Below, piece by piece: positions 35,519 to 43,705 of a stretch of DNA of 64,000 nucleotides. Below the pieces are notes generated by a model. The model was not told where the DNA came from. It worked only from the letters and a program-made list of their open reading frames with translations, and ran no database searches. How positions within the stretch are numbered: the stretch's first letter is position 1; each line of letters begins with the position of its first letter. This stretch comes from Alkaliphilus hydrothermalis (lineage in GTDB: Bacteria > Bacillota > Clostridia > Peptostreptococcales > Natronincolaceae), in the NCBI RefSeq assembly GCF_016908555.1, contig NZ_JAFBEE010000006.1, positions 1 to 64,000 on the forward strand, written 5' to 3'. A program made the translations under genes and the position numbers.

Positions 35519-35559
35519 AAAAAAAGGCAGAAGGGTCTAGTCCCTTGCTGCCTTTTTAA
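35519..35559. terminator. bidirectional terminator between the flavoprotein and mltG
   Basis: AAAAAGGCAG..AGGG pairs with CCCT..CTGCCTTTTT between two convergent genes, with A and T runs on either side. Confidence 0.88.
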
Positions 35560-35574
35560 ATGTAATACTAAATG

Positions 35575-36600
35575 CTAATTATTTGATTTTTCCTTCATAA
35601 TTTTCCTGTAGTCCTGTACGTTCTTAAGGTGTTCTTTATAGGTCGTACCAAATACATGGCCGTCTTTGCCTAACACATAATATAGATAGTTGTGATCCTC
35701 TGGATATAGGGCAGCGTAGATAGATGTTTTACTTGGGGCTGCTATAGGGCCAGGGGGTAGACCAGGGTTTCGATAGGTATTAAAGGGACTAGATTCCTCT
35801 AAATGAACATTAAGCACACGGGTAATATGTTCTTTCCCTTCCCCTATACCATAAATTACAGTAGCGTCGATTTGTAGAGGCATTTTTTTCTTAATCCGAT
35901 TGTAGATTACACCACTGATAATCGATTTTTCCTCGTCGTTGTAGGCTTCCCGTTCAATTAAAGAAGCAATAGTAAGAACTTCGTGGATAGATAGGTTCAG
36001 TTCCTTTGCCCTTTCTTGATACTCTGCTGTAAAGATATCCTCCATTGTTTTGGCCAGGCGATTTACCACATCAGCAGGTGTATTATTCATGGTAAAGTGA
36101 TAGGTGTCTGGGTACAAATATCCTTCTAAAGAAAAATAGAGTTTTTCGGTATCAAAAGAATAGCCTTTATCTGAAAAATATGTGTTAGTGGCCTGTAGAA
36201 ATTCATCAGCAGTACCTAGACCAATGGACTCCATTCTTTCTGCCATCTGATAGATGGTAAAGCCCTCTGGAATAGTTAGAACGACTGGTGTCTCAGGAGC
36301 ACCTTTAATTAATAGTTGAAATATTTCATCCATTGTAACATCTGGTGTTAGTACATAGGTACCAGGCTTGATGAAACGGTCAACTTGAGCTTGTTTTGCT
36401 TTATACTTAAACCACAATTCGCTTTTAACTACTTTTTTCTCTGACAGAAGATTAGCCACATAAGTGGTGGAAGCTCCCTTTGGAATGACGATCTCTAAGG
36501 GTTCCTTCACCGATGCCACAGACAGATAGGATGGTAATAGGAATAAAGTAGTAATGGCTAATACCATCAGAAATACAAGTGTATATATGATTTTTTTCAT
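35575..36600 (-). CDS. mltG: endolytic murein transglycosylase MltG (YceG-like)
   Basis: The ~341-aa protein has one N-terminal membrane anchor (residues ~3-27), a LysM-like region (~35-90, EIVIPKGASTTYVANLL) and the YceG catalytic domain with the Glu in LIEREAYNDEEK. It ends with ATVIYGIGEG and GLPPGPIAAPS. It cleaves nascent peptidoglycan strands and so limits glycan length. The start is taken at 36600, since GGGGGA lies six bases upstream and an in-frame TTG two codons earlier overlaps it. It is the only long - strand gene here. Confidence 0.94.
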   Translation of the reverse strand: MKKIIYTLVFLMVLAITTLFLLPSYLSVASVKEPLEIVIPKGASTTYVANLLSEKKVVKSELWFKYKAKQAQVDRFIKPGTYVLTPDVTMDEIFQLLIKGAPETPVVLTIPEGFTIYQMAERMESIGLGTADEFLQATNTYFSDKGYSFDTEKLYFSLEGYLYPDTYHFTMNNTPADVVNRLAKTMEDIFTAEYQERAKELNLSIHEVLTIASLIEREAYNDEEKSIISGVIYNRIKKKMPLQIDATVIYGIGEGKEHITRVLNVHLEESSPFNTYRNPGLPPGPIAAPSKTSIYAALYPEDHNYLYYVLGKDGHVFGTTYKEHLKNVQDYRKIMKEKSNN

Positions 36601-36797
36601 AATCAATCCCCCACTAGTTAAAAATAGAGCGTACTTATCTATTATTTTATCATTTTTTGACGAGAAAAGCTAATGTAGTGGAAAACAATTAAGGAAATAT
36701 AAAGAAACCATAAATAAAACAAGTTAAAGTTAATGTATATAGGATTTTATATTATAATAAGAGAGGATGTAGGAAGGCAATGAGAAGGAGTGAAGAC

Positions 36798-37817
36798 ATG
36801 AAGGATCGATATATAAAGCAGATTAATTTTAAAGGAATTGGAGAAGAAGGACAAGAACGCTTAAAAAAATCAAAAGTACTAATCATTGGATGTGGTGCTT
36901 TAGGTACAGTAGCAGCCAACAGTCTAGCAAGGACAGGAGTTGGAACCCTAAGAATCGTAGATCGGGATTTTGTTGAGTATAGCAACCTCCATAGACAGAT
37001 TTTGTTTGATGAAGAGGATGCTGAAAATAGTATCCCAAAGGTGGAGGCAGCAAAGACAAAATTACAAAAGGTTAATTCTGATATTACTATTGAAACCATT
37101 GTAAAGGATGTAAATAGTATCACCATTGAAAAAATGATTGAAGGAATGGATTTAATAATAGATTGCACTGATAATTTCAAGACTCGATATCTAATTAATG
37201 ATACAGCCTTTCAGCATAATATCCCGTGGATTTATGGGGGAGCTGTGGGAAGCACTGGAGCAATAAAGATGTTTATTCCAGGCAAAACAGGTTGCTTGAG
37301 ATGTATGATGGATACACCGCCATCGGCAGGTAGTATTGCCACCTGTGATACGGCAGGGGTGATTAATACCACTACGGGAATCGTGGGAATGCATCAATCT
37401 ACAGCCGCCATCAAGTACTTAACGGGAAATCTAGAGGCACTAGAAAATAAAATGATCTATTTTGACCTATGGGAAAATGAATTTCAAACCATGCAGTTAC
37501 CGAAAAAAGAAGGGTGTACCTGCTGCGGTAATCATAAGTTTGAATATTTGATGGACAAAATGCCAGAAGCAATCCATATATGTGGGAACAACACAATACA
37601 AGTAGATCCTCAAAACAGTAAGGGAAAAGTAGATTTGCGTCAGCTCTATGAACGACTATTGGAAGCAGCAGTAGAAGTTAAGCTCTCGGCTTTTTTATTA
37701 AATATCAAGGTGGAGGGCTATGAAATCAAGCTTTTTGATGATGGTAGAGCGATTATTAAAAATGCAAAAACCATTGAAGAGGCAAAGGGGTTGTATGCCA
37801 AATACATCGGCTACTAG
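36798..37817 (+). CDS. ThiF/MoeB/HesA-type adenylyltransferase
   Basis: The ~339-aa E1-like protein has the nucleotide site GCGALGTVAANSLARTGVG, the adenylation region DRDFVEYSNLHRQ, and zinc Cys pairs CLRCM and CTCC. The last ~75 residues form a small extra domain of the kind attached to clostridial MoeB-like proteins. It should activate the C-terminal Gly-Gly of a ThiS/MoaD-like carrier for sulfur transfer. No carrier gene is adjacent, so molybdopterin versus thiamine versus other cannot be settled. ATG 36798 follows AAGGAG; an ATG at 36780 would add six residues. Confidence 0.88.
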   Translation: MKDRYIKQINFKGIGEEGQERLKKSKVLIIGCGALGTVAANSLARTGVGTLRIVDRDFVEYSNLHRQILFDEEDAENSIPKVEAAKTKLQKVNSDITIETIVKDVNSITIEKMIEGMDLIIDCTDNFKTRYLINDTAFQHNIPWIYGGAVGSTGAIKMFIPGKTGCLRCMMDTPPSAGSIATCDTAGVINTTTGIVGMHQSTAAIKYLTGNLEALENKMIYFDLWENEFQTMQLPKKEGCTCCGNHKFEYLMDKMPEAIHICGNNTIQVDPQNSKGKVDLRQLYERLLEAAVEVKLSAFLLNIKVEGYEIKLFDDGRAIIKNAKTIEEAKGLYAKYIGY

Positions 37818-37819
37818 GT

Positions 37820-37941
37820 AGCCTGTTGAAAAGCCCCCATCTTCCGCGTCACTGCGAAACACTAGCACTCTCACGTATTATTTATACGCTACGATCGCCA
37901 GTGTTTCTTGTTCCTTGAATCTGAAGACTTTTGAACAGGCT
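37820..37941. repeat. palindromic repeat, copy 1
   Basis: The ~122-base element has three nested stems. Outer: AGCCTGTT-G-AAAAG with CTTTT-G-AACAGGCT. Middle: GAAACACT-A-GC with GC-C-AGTGTTTC. Inner: CGTAT-TATTT-ATACG. It lies just after the ThiF-like gene and is followed by two similar copies. Confidence 0.9.
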
Positions 37942-37944
37942 ATC

Positions 37945-38064
37945 GCCTGTTGAAAATCCCTCATCTTCCGCGTCACTGCGAAACACTAGCACCCTCAAGT
38001 ATTATTTATACGCTACGATCGCCAGTGTTTTTTGTTCCTTGAATCTAAGGAATTTTGAACAGAC
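37945..38064. repeat. palindromic repeat, copy 2
   Basis: This is very similar to copy 1 (GCGTCACTGCGAAACACTAGCA core). In the outer stem AAAAG/CTTTT has become AAAAT/ATTTT, a compensated change. Confidence 0.9.
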
Positions 38065-38067
38065 TAC

Positions 38068-38186
38068 GGTTGTTGAAAAGCCCCCATCTTCTGCGTCACT
38101 TCAAATCCCCAGCACTCTCGCGTATTACAATACTCGACGACCGCTGAGGATTTTCGTTTCTTGAATCTAAGGGCTTTTGAACAGAC
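38068..38186. repeat. palindromic repeat, copy 3
   Basis: This is diverged. The middle stem is now AAATCC-C-CAGC with GCTG-A-GGATTT, different in sequence from copies 1 and 2 but still paired, with the central mismatch at the same place. The inner stem is GTATT/AATAC. The outer stem GTT-G-AAAAGCCC/GGGCTTTT-G-AAC is kept. Confidence 0.88.
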
Positions 38187-38204
38187 GTAAAAATTCTTGT
38201 AGTT

Positions 38205-38236
38205 GTCACAGTACCGTCACATAAGTGGGATAAGAT
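38205..38236 (+). promoter_or_regulatory. promoter with direct repeats (candidate OmpR-type operator)
   Basis: GTCACA occurs at 38205-38210 and 38216-38221, spaced 11 bases start to start. The -10-like TAAGAT is at 38231-38236. The -35 position has no good hexamer and is covered by the repeats. This is the usual layout for activation by an OmpR/PhoB-family regulator, and one is encoded downstream at 38838. The pairing is inference. Confidence 0.5.
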
Positions 38237-38280
38237 AGGATTGTAAAGAAGTTTAAAATAAATTTAATGGAGGCGGTATT

Positions 38281-38757
38281 ATGGAAAGAAGATGGAAAAT
38301 AGCGATTGTTGCTATGGGGATTGTTGGTTTAATGGCATCGGCCAGTTTTGCGGCTACAGGGGAAGCAGTACCACAACTAAGAAGAGGTCTTTTCTTTGAT
38401 CGTGGAGCATCTCCTATGGAGGTAATTACTGAGAAGGCTGGAATCACTGTTGAGCAATTGTTACAACTAAGAGAATTAGGATTAACTAACCAAGAGATTA
38501 TGGAGAAGTACGACTTAAACCTAGAAGAAATACGAGAAGAGGTTCTTCAAGAAAAATATAAGGTGATTGATGAAAAAGTAGCAGAAGGATTGATTACTGC
38601 TGAAGAAGCAGAAGTATTAAAGGAAAGAATGGAAACTAGATTGCTAAAATGCGACGAAAATTCAAAAGGTCGTATGGGTCTTGGTGGCCGTGGTAAAGGC
38701 AGAGGTTTTGGCGGAAGAGGTCAAGGCTTCGGTGGTAGAGGTTGCGGAAATAACTAG
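38281..38757 (+). CDS. secreted DUF2680-like protein with Gly/Arg-rich tail
   Basis: This 158-aa protein has a clear Sec signal peptide (~1-25, cleavage probable after SFA). A helical middle (~40-120) contains VEQLLQLRELGLTNQEI and GLITAEEAEVLKERM, similar to DUF2680 proteins. The last ~30 residues are repetitive and rich in Gly, Arg and Phe (GGRGKGRGFGGRGQGFGGRG). It should act outside the membrane; function unknown. GGAGGCG precedes ATG 38281. The two-component genes follow after a terminator, so it may be the target or a modulator of that system. Confidence 0.85.
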   Translation: MERRWKIAIVAMGIVGLMASASFAATGEAVPQLRRGLFFDRGASPMEVITEKAGITVEQLLQLRELGLTNQEIMEKYDLNLEEIREEVLQEKYKVIDEKVAEGLITAEEAEVLKERMETRLLKCDENSKGRMGLGGRGKGRGFGGRGQGFGGRGCGNN

Positions 38758-38770
38758 GAATTGGATATAA

Positions 38771-38798
38771 TAAAAACACCAGCTACTGGTGTTTTTAT
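38771..38798 (+). terminator. terminator between the secreted protein and the response regulator
   Basis: TAAAAACACCAG-CTA-CTGGTGTTTTTA is a perfect hairpin with A and T flanks. Leakage through it may feed the downstream regulator genes. Confidence 0.88.
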
Positions 38799-38837
38799 TT
38801 ATGTTTTCATTTATTAACTTAGGGATGGGGTGAAAAA

Positions 38838-39515
38838 ATGGTGGGAACAAATATACTGCTGGTGGAGGACGAGGACAAGCTAAGAAGATTGGTGGCTACT
38901 TATTTGAAGAGGGAAATGGTCAATGTAGTGGAGGCGGCAGATGGCAAAGAGGCTTTAGATTTATGGTATGAGCAGGAATTCCACATGGTGATCCTAGACG
39001 TGATGTTACCCCATTATGATGGTTGGACAATATGTAAAAGAATACGGGAGACCAGTGCTATACCAATTTTAATGTTGACGGCTAGAGGGGAAGAAAATGA
39101 CAAGCTCTTTGGCTTTGAGTTGGGAGCTGACGATTATATGACCAAGCCCTTTAGTGTAAAGGAACTGGTGGCTAGGGTAAAGGCTCTTTTAAAAAGGAGT
39201 CAACAACAGCTCTCTACTGAAATACTATATATAAATGAACTAAAAATCGATAAAAAATCCCATCAAGTATATTTAGGGGATGAGTTACTTCAATTAAGTC
39301 CTAAGGAATATGATTTGCTACTATATTTCATACATCATGAAAACATTGCCCTCACCAGAGAGCTTTTATTGGATGGAGTTTGGGGCTATGACTATTATGG
39401 AGACTTAAGAACTGTGGATACCCATGTAAAAAGGCTGAGGCAAAAACTTAAAGAAATAGGAAAAAAAATAGTCACAGTACGGGGAGTCGGTTATCGTTTT
39501 GAGGTGAAGTCATGA
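38838..39515 (+). CDS. OmpR-family response regulator
   Basis: The 225-aa protein has a receiver domain (~1-120: acidic EDED near 11-14, phospho-acceptor Asp in VILDVMLPHYDGW, Lys in MTKPF). A winged-helix DNA-binding domain (~130-225) follows with ELLQLSPKEYDLLLYFIHHE and DTHVKRLRQKLKE. GGGGTG lies ahead of ATG 38838. Its stop overlaps the start of the kinase gene, so they form one two-component system. The preceding gene encodes a secreted protein whose promoter has matching direct repeats. Confidence 0.95.
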   Translation: MVGTNILLVEDEDKLRRLVATYLKREMVNVVEAADGKEALDLWYEQEFHMVILDVMLPHYDGWTICKRIRETSAIPILMLTARGEENDKLFGFELGADDYMTKPFSVKELVARVKALLKRSQQQLSTEILYINELKIDKKSHQVYLGDELLQLSPKEYDLLLYFIHHENIALTRELLLDGVWGYDYYGDLRTVDTHVKRLRQKLKEIGKKIVTVRGVGYRFEVKS

Positions 39516-40927
39516 GAAAAGATTCGATTTTCCTAAAACTGTTTATTCTGTTTTTAATATTCTCTATGGCCATTGTAGGACTCCAATGGTTTTTGCAGGC
39601 AAATTTTTTTAATCGGTTTTATCAACAACAGAAAATCAACCAAATGATTGAATTAGGGCAGGAGCTCAAGCAACAGTTTACAGAAGAAGGCCTATCCAAC
39701 AAAACCAAAGAAAAGATCAATACAGTGGCGGATACTTTAAACGGGAATCTGAGGATATTCGACCGCAGGGGTGGAATGATTTATCAAACAGGCATGATGA
39801 TGGGAATGTCTAAGATGGGGCATCTATCAATGGAGGATTGGAATAGAGTTCAATTGGGAGAAACAATTGTTTTTAAAGTACCAGGACACATGAGGAAATT
39901 GGATGCCTTGGCACTAGTTTTTCCTATTGAGGCCTATATTATTGTTCTTCACACACCCCTACAACCGATTGAAGAATCTATCGCCATATCTCAAGAGTTC
40001 GCGGTTTATGTGTTAATCGGCGCAATGATTCTAGCGATGATTTTGGCGTTCATTTTTTCAAAGACAATTACGAAGCCTTTGACAAAGCTGAATGGAGTAG
40101 CTATGGAGATGGGCCGACTGAATTTTGATAATCTTTGGGAGGATGACAGAAAGGATGAAATAGGTCAGTTGGGAGCTACCTTTAATTTTTTATCCAGCGA
40201 ACTAAAGAAAACATTTGATGAATTACAGGAAGAACTAAAAAAGGAAAAAAACCTTGATAAAATGAGGAAGGAATTTGTAGCTAGAGTTTCCCATGAGCTC
40301 CAGACCCCCATAGCCCTTATTCAAGGATATACAGAAGCCCTTCAAGATGATGTAGCAAACAATGAGGAAGAAAAACAGGATTATTTTCATATTATAGAAG
40401 AAGAGATAAGTAAAATGAGTACGATGGTGAAGGATTTGTTAGACCTGAGTCAACTGGAATCGGCGAATTTTAAAGTAAAATTAGAGTCCTTTGATATTGT
40501 TAGCTTGGTGGATCGTACGCTATTTAAATTTGATGTACTAAAAAAAGAGAAAAAGGTGCAATTAATGGTGGAGGAAGCCCTTCAGGAACAAATGGTACTG
40601 GGGGATGAATACCGTATAGAGCAGGTATTGAGTAATCTAATTCAAAATGCCATCAATCATTGTAATATTGGAGGTAAAGTTGAAATAACCTTAAAGGATA
40701 TTGGGGAATTTGTTTGCATTGAAGTATATAATGAAGGCAAACAGATAGATAAAGAAGATCTAAACTATATATGGGAAAGCTTTTACAAGGAAAAGGATAA
40801 AAAAGTCGGTACTGGACTAGGTCTAGCCATCGTAAGAAATGTCTTGGAGCTTCATGGTAGCAACTATGGAGTTAAAAATATTGAAGGAGGAGTTCTTTTC
40901 TATTTCCAGTTAAAGAAACAAGGATAG
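39512..40927 (+). CDS. membrane sensor histidine kinase (HAMP + HisKA)
   Basis: The 471-aa kinase has TM1 (~9-28), an extracytoplasmic sensor (~29-165) that is Met-rich at TGMMMGMSKMGHLSM, TM2 (~166-186), and HAMP (~187-240). HisKA carries the phospho-His in FVARVSHELQTPIALIQGY. The ATPase domain has the N box NLIQNAINHC and GTGLGLAIVRN; the G1 segment is atypical (VYNEGKQIDKED). The cluster of Met residues in the sensor could bind Cu(I) or Ag(I) (inference). It overlaps the regulator gene by four bases. Confidence 0.93.
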   Translation: MRKDSIFLKLFILFLIFSMAIVGLQWFLQANFFNRFYQQQKINQMIELGQELKQQFTEEGLSNKTKEKINTVADTLNGNLRIFDRRGGMIYQTGMMMGMSKMGHLSMEDWNRVQLGETIVFKVPGHMRKLDALALVFPIEAYIIVLHTPLQPIEESIAISQEFAVYVLIGAMILAMILAFIFSKTITKPLTKLNGVAMEMGRLNFDNLWEDDRKDEIGQLGATFNFLSSELKKTFDELQEELKKEKNLDKMRKEFVARVSHELQTPIALIQGYTEALQDDVANNEEEKQDYFHIIEEEISKMSTMVKDLLDLSQLESANFKVKLESFDIVSLVDRTLFKFDVLKKEKKVQLMVEEALQEQMVLGDEYRIEQVLSNLIQNAINHCNIGGKVEITLKDIGEFVCIEVYNEGKQIDKEDLNYIWESFYKEKDKKVGTGLGLAIVRNVLELHGSNYGVKNIEGGVLFYFQLKKQG

Positions 40928-40945
40928 GTTACTAGGGGGGAGGGG

Positions 40946-41602
40946 ATTAAGAGAGAAACATTAAAAAGAATTATAAAAATTATACTTGGGGCACTCATAC
41001 TATTTATTGCATATGAAAACAGAGGATTTCTCCCAAAGGGAATTGATTTAGAGGAAATACAAGATATTGTTGAAATGTTTGGTGTTTGGGGAATGTTAGT
41101 TTTTGTTGGCATCGCCTCTATTAGACCCTTCATCCTTATTCCCAGTGCCTTGTTACTGGTGCTAGGTGGAATCATTTTTGGTACGATCATGGGTACGATT
41201 CTATGTATCATTGGCATACTAATATCCTCTAGTCTATGTTTTTTCCTAGCCAGCAGATTTGAAGGAATTTTTGCAAAGTTGTTGAAGGGAAAATACTTGA
41301 ATAGACTTGAAAAATTAAAAGACAAAGAAGTAATCAGAACCCTTTTTATGATGAGGGTAACCCCTGGCTTTCCCTTTGACCCCATCAGCTATGGGGCAGG
41401 ACTGACGGGGATTAGCTTTTATGATTTTTTCATTGGGACCTTCTTAGGGAGCTTACCAAAGGTATTTCTCTACTCATTACTAGGGGATGGAATCAAAGAT
41501 TTCTTTTCCTATAGAACCATGGCTGTATTTATTATTTTGGTTTTGTTTGCTTTAGCACCGATATTTTATCAGAGGTACAAATTAGATCATGAGGGACATT
41601 AG
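40946..41602 (+). CDS. TVP38/TMEM64 (DedA-like, SNARE-associated) membrane protein
   Basis: The frame encodes ~218 aa with about five membrane segments and the family motif region RPFILIPSALLLVLGGIIFGTIMGT, then RVTPGFPFDPISYGAGLTGI. No ATG, GTG or TTG lies near the expected N-terminus. An ATT at 40946 after AGGGGGGAGGGG is the best start. The first in-frame ATG (41075) would delete the first membrane segment. Family proteins are involved in membrane lipid handling; the role here is unknown. It follows the histidine kinase by 19 bases and may be cotranscribed. Confidence 0.82.
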   Translation: MKRETLKRIIKIILGALILFIAYENRGFLPKGIDLEEIQDIVEMFGVWGMLVFVGIASIRPFILIPSALLLVLGGIIFGTIMGTILCIIGILISSSLCFFLASRFEGIFAKLLKGKYLNRLEKLKDKEVIRTLFMMRVTPGFPFDPISYGAGLTGISFYDFFIGTFLGSLPKVFLYSLLGDGIKDFFSYRTMAVFIILVLFALAPIFYQRYKLDHEGH

Positions 41603-41654
41603 AAAACTCTGAAGGGCATTCCTCAAGCCCAGTTGTTACTTTTCCAAATAAAAG

Positions 41655-41683
41655 TTGATAATTCCCCCATACTTTGATAAGAT
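41655..41683 (+). promoter_or_regulatory. promoter of the cobalamin operon
   Basis: TTGATA (41655-41660) and TAAGAT (41678-41683) are separated by 17 bases, a good sigma-A-type match. It lies just ahead of the B12 riboswitch. Confidence 0.7.
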
Positions 41684-41699
41684 GTAGAAGAAAAAAGAA

Positions 41700-41900
41700 T
41701 AGTTGTTTTAGGTGTTTTTATTAGACTTAAATGGGAAAATGGTGAAAAACCATTACAGCCCCCGCTACTGTAAGTGTGGATGAAATTGATGAATACCACT
41801 GGAGAATACGTCTGGGAAGGATCAAGAGTAAAGAGAAGCACAAGTCAGGAGACCAGCCTAAAATGTGTGACAGCCTTCGGTGGGAAGGGAATGTTGTTAT
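41700..41900 (+). promoter_or_regulatory. adenosylcobalamin riboswitch
   Basis: The B12 box AAGTCAGGAGACCAGCCT is at 41842-41859. The upstream conserved core GCCCCCGCTACTG is at ~41758-41770, and GGGAAGG follows at ~41814-41820. Such leaders switch off cobalamin genes when adenosylcobalamin binds. A terminator lies 40-70 bases after the aptamer and the B12 operon follows. Confidence 0.96.
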
Positions 41901-41942
41901 GGAAAAGTGTATACAACTACATTTAATAAATACAAACAAACC

Positions 41943-41968
41943 AATCCACCCACAGGGTGGATTTTTTC
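41943..41968 (+). terminator. riboswitch-controlled terminator
   Basis: AATCCACCC-ACA-GGGTGGATT is followed by T6 between the B12 aptamer and cbiX. It is the probable expression platform of the riboswitch. Confidence 0.88.
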
Positions 41969-42012
41969 AGTTTTTTAAGAAGTTTAACACAAAATAACAG
42001 GAGGTAGTAATT

Positions 42013-42396
42013 ATGAAAAGAGGATTATTTATTTTAGCCCACGGGAGTCAAGCAAAGGAAGCGGATATGATTCTAGCAGAGTTGATGGAAAAGCTACAGA
42101 AAAAGATGGACAAGAACTTCGATGAATTAGGTTGGGGGTCCCTACAGATATCAAAACCATCTGTGGATGAAGGACTAGAGGCTTTGGCAGCAACAGGAGT
42201 AACGGAAATTGTCATCGTACCAATGTTTATTTTTAAAGGAAATCATGTAAAGTATGATATACCAGAGGTATTAGAGGGTATTAAGGGTAAATACCCTAAT
42301 ATCAGCTTTACAATGGGAAAACATATAGGAGCAGATGACAGAATTGTGGACATACTACAATCAAGAGCAGTAGAAGCCCTAGAAGTAAAATTCTAA
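42013..42396 (+). CDS. cbiX: sirohydrochlorin cobaltochelatase CbiX (short form)
   Basis: This 127-aa class II chelatase inserts Co(II) into sirohydrochlorin, the first step committed to B12. The catalytic His pair is seen as H10 (LAHGSQ) and the His in FKGNHVKYDIPE. It is the short, single-domain form; two subunits would form the site. AGGAGG precedes ATG 42013. It opens the operon right after the riboswitch. Confidence 0.92.
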   Translation: MKRGLFILAHGSQAKEADMILAELMEKLQKKMDKNFDELGWGSLQISKPSVDEGLEALAATGVTEIVIVPMFIFKGNHVKYDIPEVLEGIKGKYPNISFTMGKHIGADDRIVDILQSRAVEALEVKF

Positions 42397-42415
42397 CACA
42401 AAGGATGATTAAGTA

Positions 42416-43693
42416 ATGAAGATCATGGTTTTTGGAGTAACCCATAAAAATTCCAGTATAGCCCTTCGGGAAAAGGTGGCTTATTCAAGGTCAAAGTTAG
42501 AAAAAGCCTATGCACATCTTAAGGAGTCGGCTTTTGTAGAAGAGGCAGTGATTGTATCCACCTGTAATCGAAGTGAAGTATTTGCAATAGTTGAGGATAT
42601 TGAAAAAGGAACAAAGTGGTTTAAGAACTTCTATCAAAATTTCTTTCATCTTCAGCCCCAGGAACTAGAAGGACACTACATTGCTAAAACAGGTCGAGAG
42701 GCCATAGAGTATCTTTATGAAGTATGCTGTGGATTAGATTCATTGGTTTTGGGAGAAGACCAGATTTTAGGACAGGTGAAGGAGGCCCATCAAAAGGCTT
42801 TAGATCATAGTGCCACTGGTAAAGTATTGAATAGATTATTCTTAGAGGCTGTTACGGTGGCAAAGGAGCTCAAAACTAAAACTGCCATATCGGAAAACCC
42901 TTTATCCATCAGCTCAATAGCAGTTAAGCAGATGGAAACAAGTTTAGGTGGATTAGCAGGGAAAAGGATACTGGTGGTGGGCTATGGAGAAATGAGTAGA
43001 ATAGCTATAGAAAACCTGTTGGAAAAAGAAGTAGATACCATCTATATCTGTAATCGAACCAGTGGAGCCATCGAAGCTCTAGAGAAAAAGTACCCACAGA
43101 TCAAGTACTTACCCTATGAAGAAAAGTATTCAAAGATTAATGAAATAGATGCAGTACTCAGTGCAACTTCTGCTCCCCACTATATTTTTCATTATGATGA
43201 GGTAAAAGAACTCTACAAGGGGGAAGGAAGTGTTTGTATGGTGGATATTGCCCTGCCTAGGGATATAGACCCCCTATTAGAAGGAATCAAAGGGATGACA
43301 CTATATCATATTGATCATTTAAAGGCAGTTGTAGAGGAAAGTCTTCTCTATCGTCAACAGTGTATAGAAGAAATGAAGGAATTTATACAAAAATCAGTGG
43401 ATAAGTACATAGAATGGTATAGATGTCTGCCGATTTATCCTAGAATAAAGGCGTTAAAGAGCTACTCACAGAAAATGACAGATGAAGAACTGGAGGGGCT
43501 TTTCAAAAAACTCTCCCATATGGAGGAAAAGGATAAGGAATTAATAGAAGTGGTGGTAAGGAGTCTCATAAAAAAGATGTGGAAAAAGCCTATCTTGCAA
43601 ATGAAACACGCTGGAGTTAATGGTAGAGGGGAACAGGTGGCTGCTGTGGTGGATGAATTGTTTGATTTAAACACAAATATAAGGAATGAGTAA
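42416..43693 (+). CDS. hemA: glutamyl-tRNA reductase HemA
   Basis: HemA reduces Glu-tRNA to glutamate-1-semialdehyde with NADPH, starting tetrapyrrole synthesis. The 425-aa protein has the catalytic Cys in VSTCNRSEVF, the LDSLVLGEDQILGQVKEA signature, a Rossmann motif VVGYGEMSR and a C-terminal dimerisation helix. Only a weak ribosome-binding site (AAAGGATG) precedes ATG 42416, 20 bases after cbiX. Confidence 0.96.
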   Translation: MKIMVFGVTHKNSSIALREKVAYSRSKLEKAYAHLKESAFVEEAVIVSTCNRSEVFAIVEDIEKGTKWFKNFYQNFFHLQPQELEGHYIAKTGREAIEYLYEVCCGLDSLVLGEDQILGQVKEAHQKALDHSATGKVLNRLFLEAVTVAKELKTKTAISENPLSISSIAVKQMETSLGGLAGKRILVVGYGEMSRIAIENLLEKEVDTIYICNRTSGAIEALEKKYPQIKYLPYEEKYSKINEIDAVLSATSAPHYIFHYDEVKELYKGEGSVCMVDIALPRDIDPLLEGIKGMTLYHIDHLKAVVEESLLYRQQCIEEMKEFIQKSVDKYIEWYRCLPIYPRIKALKSYSQKMTDEELEGLFKKLSHMEEKDKELIEVVVRSLIKKMWKKPILQMKHAGVNGRGEQVAAVVDELFDLNTNIRNE

Positions 43694-43705
43694 AGGAGGG
43701 GCAAT

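Noticed and set aside
37931..38164. 77-codon frame in the palindromic repeats
   Set aside because: Its sequence is made of repeat copies 2 and 3, with repeated Pro-Ser-Ser-Ala-Ser words caused by the repeat, and no start signal.
37820..38186. CRISPR-like array
   Set aside because: The units are ~120-base palindromes that directly abut, without short identical repeats and unique spacers, and no cas genes are near.
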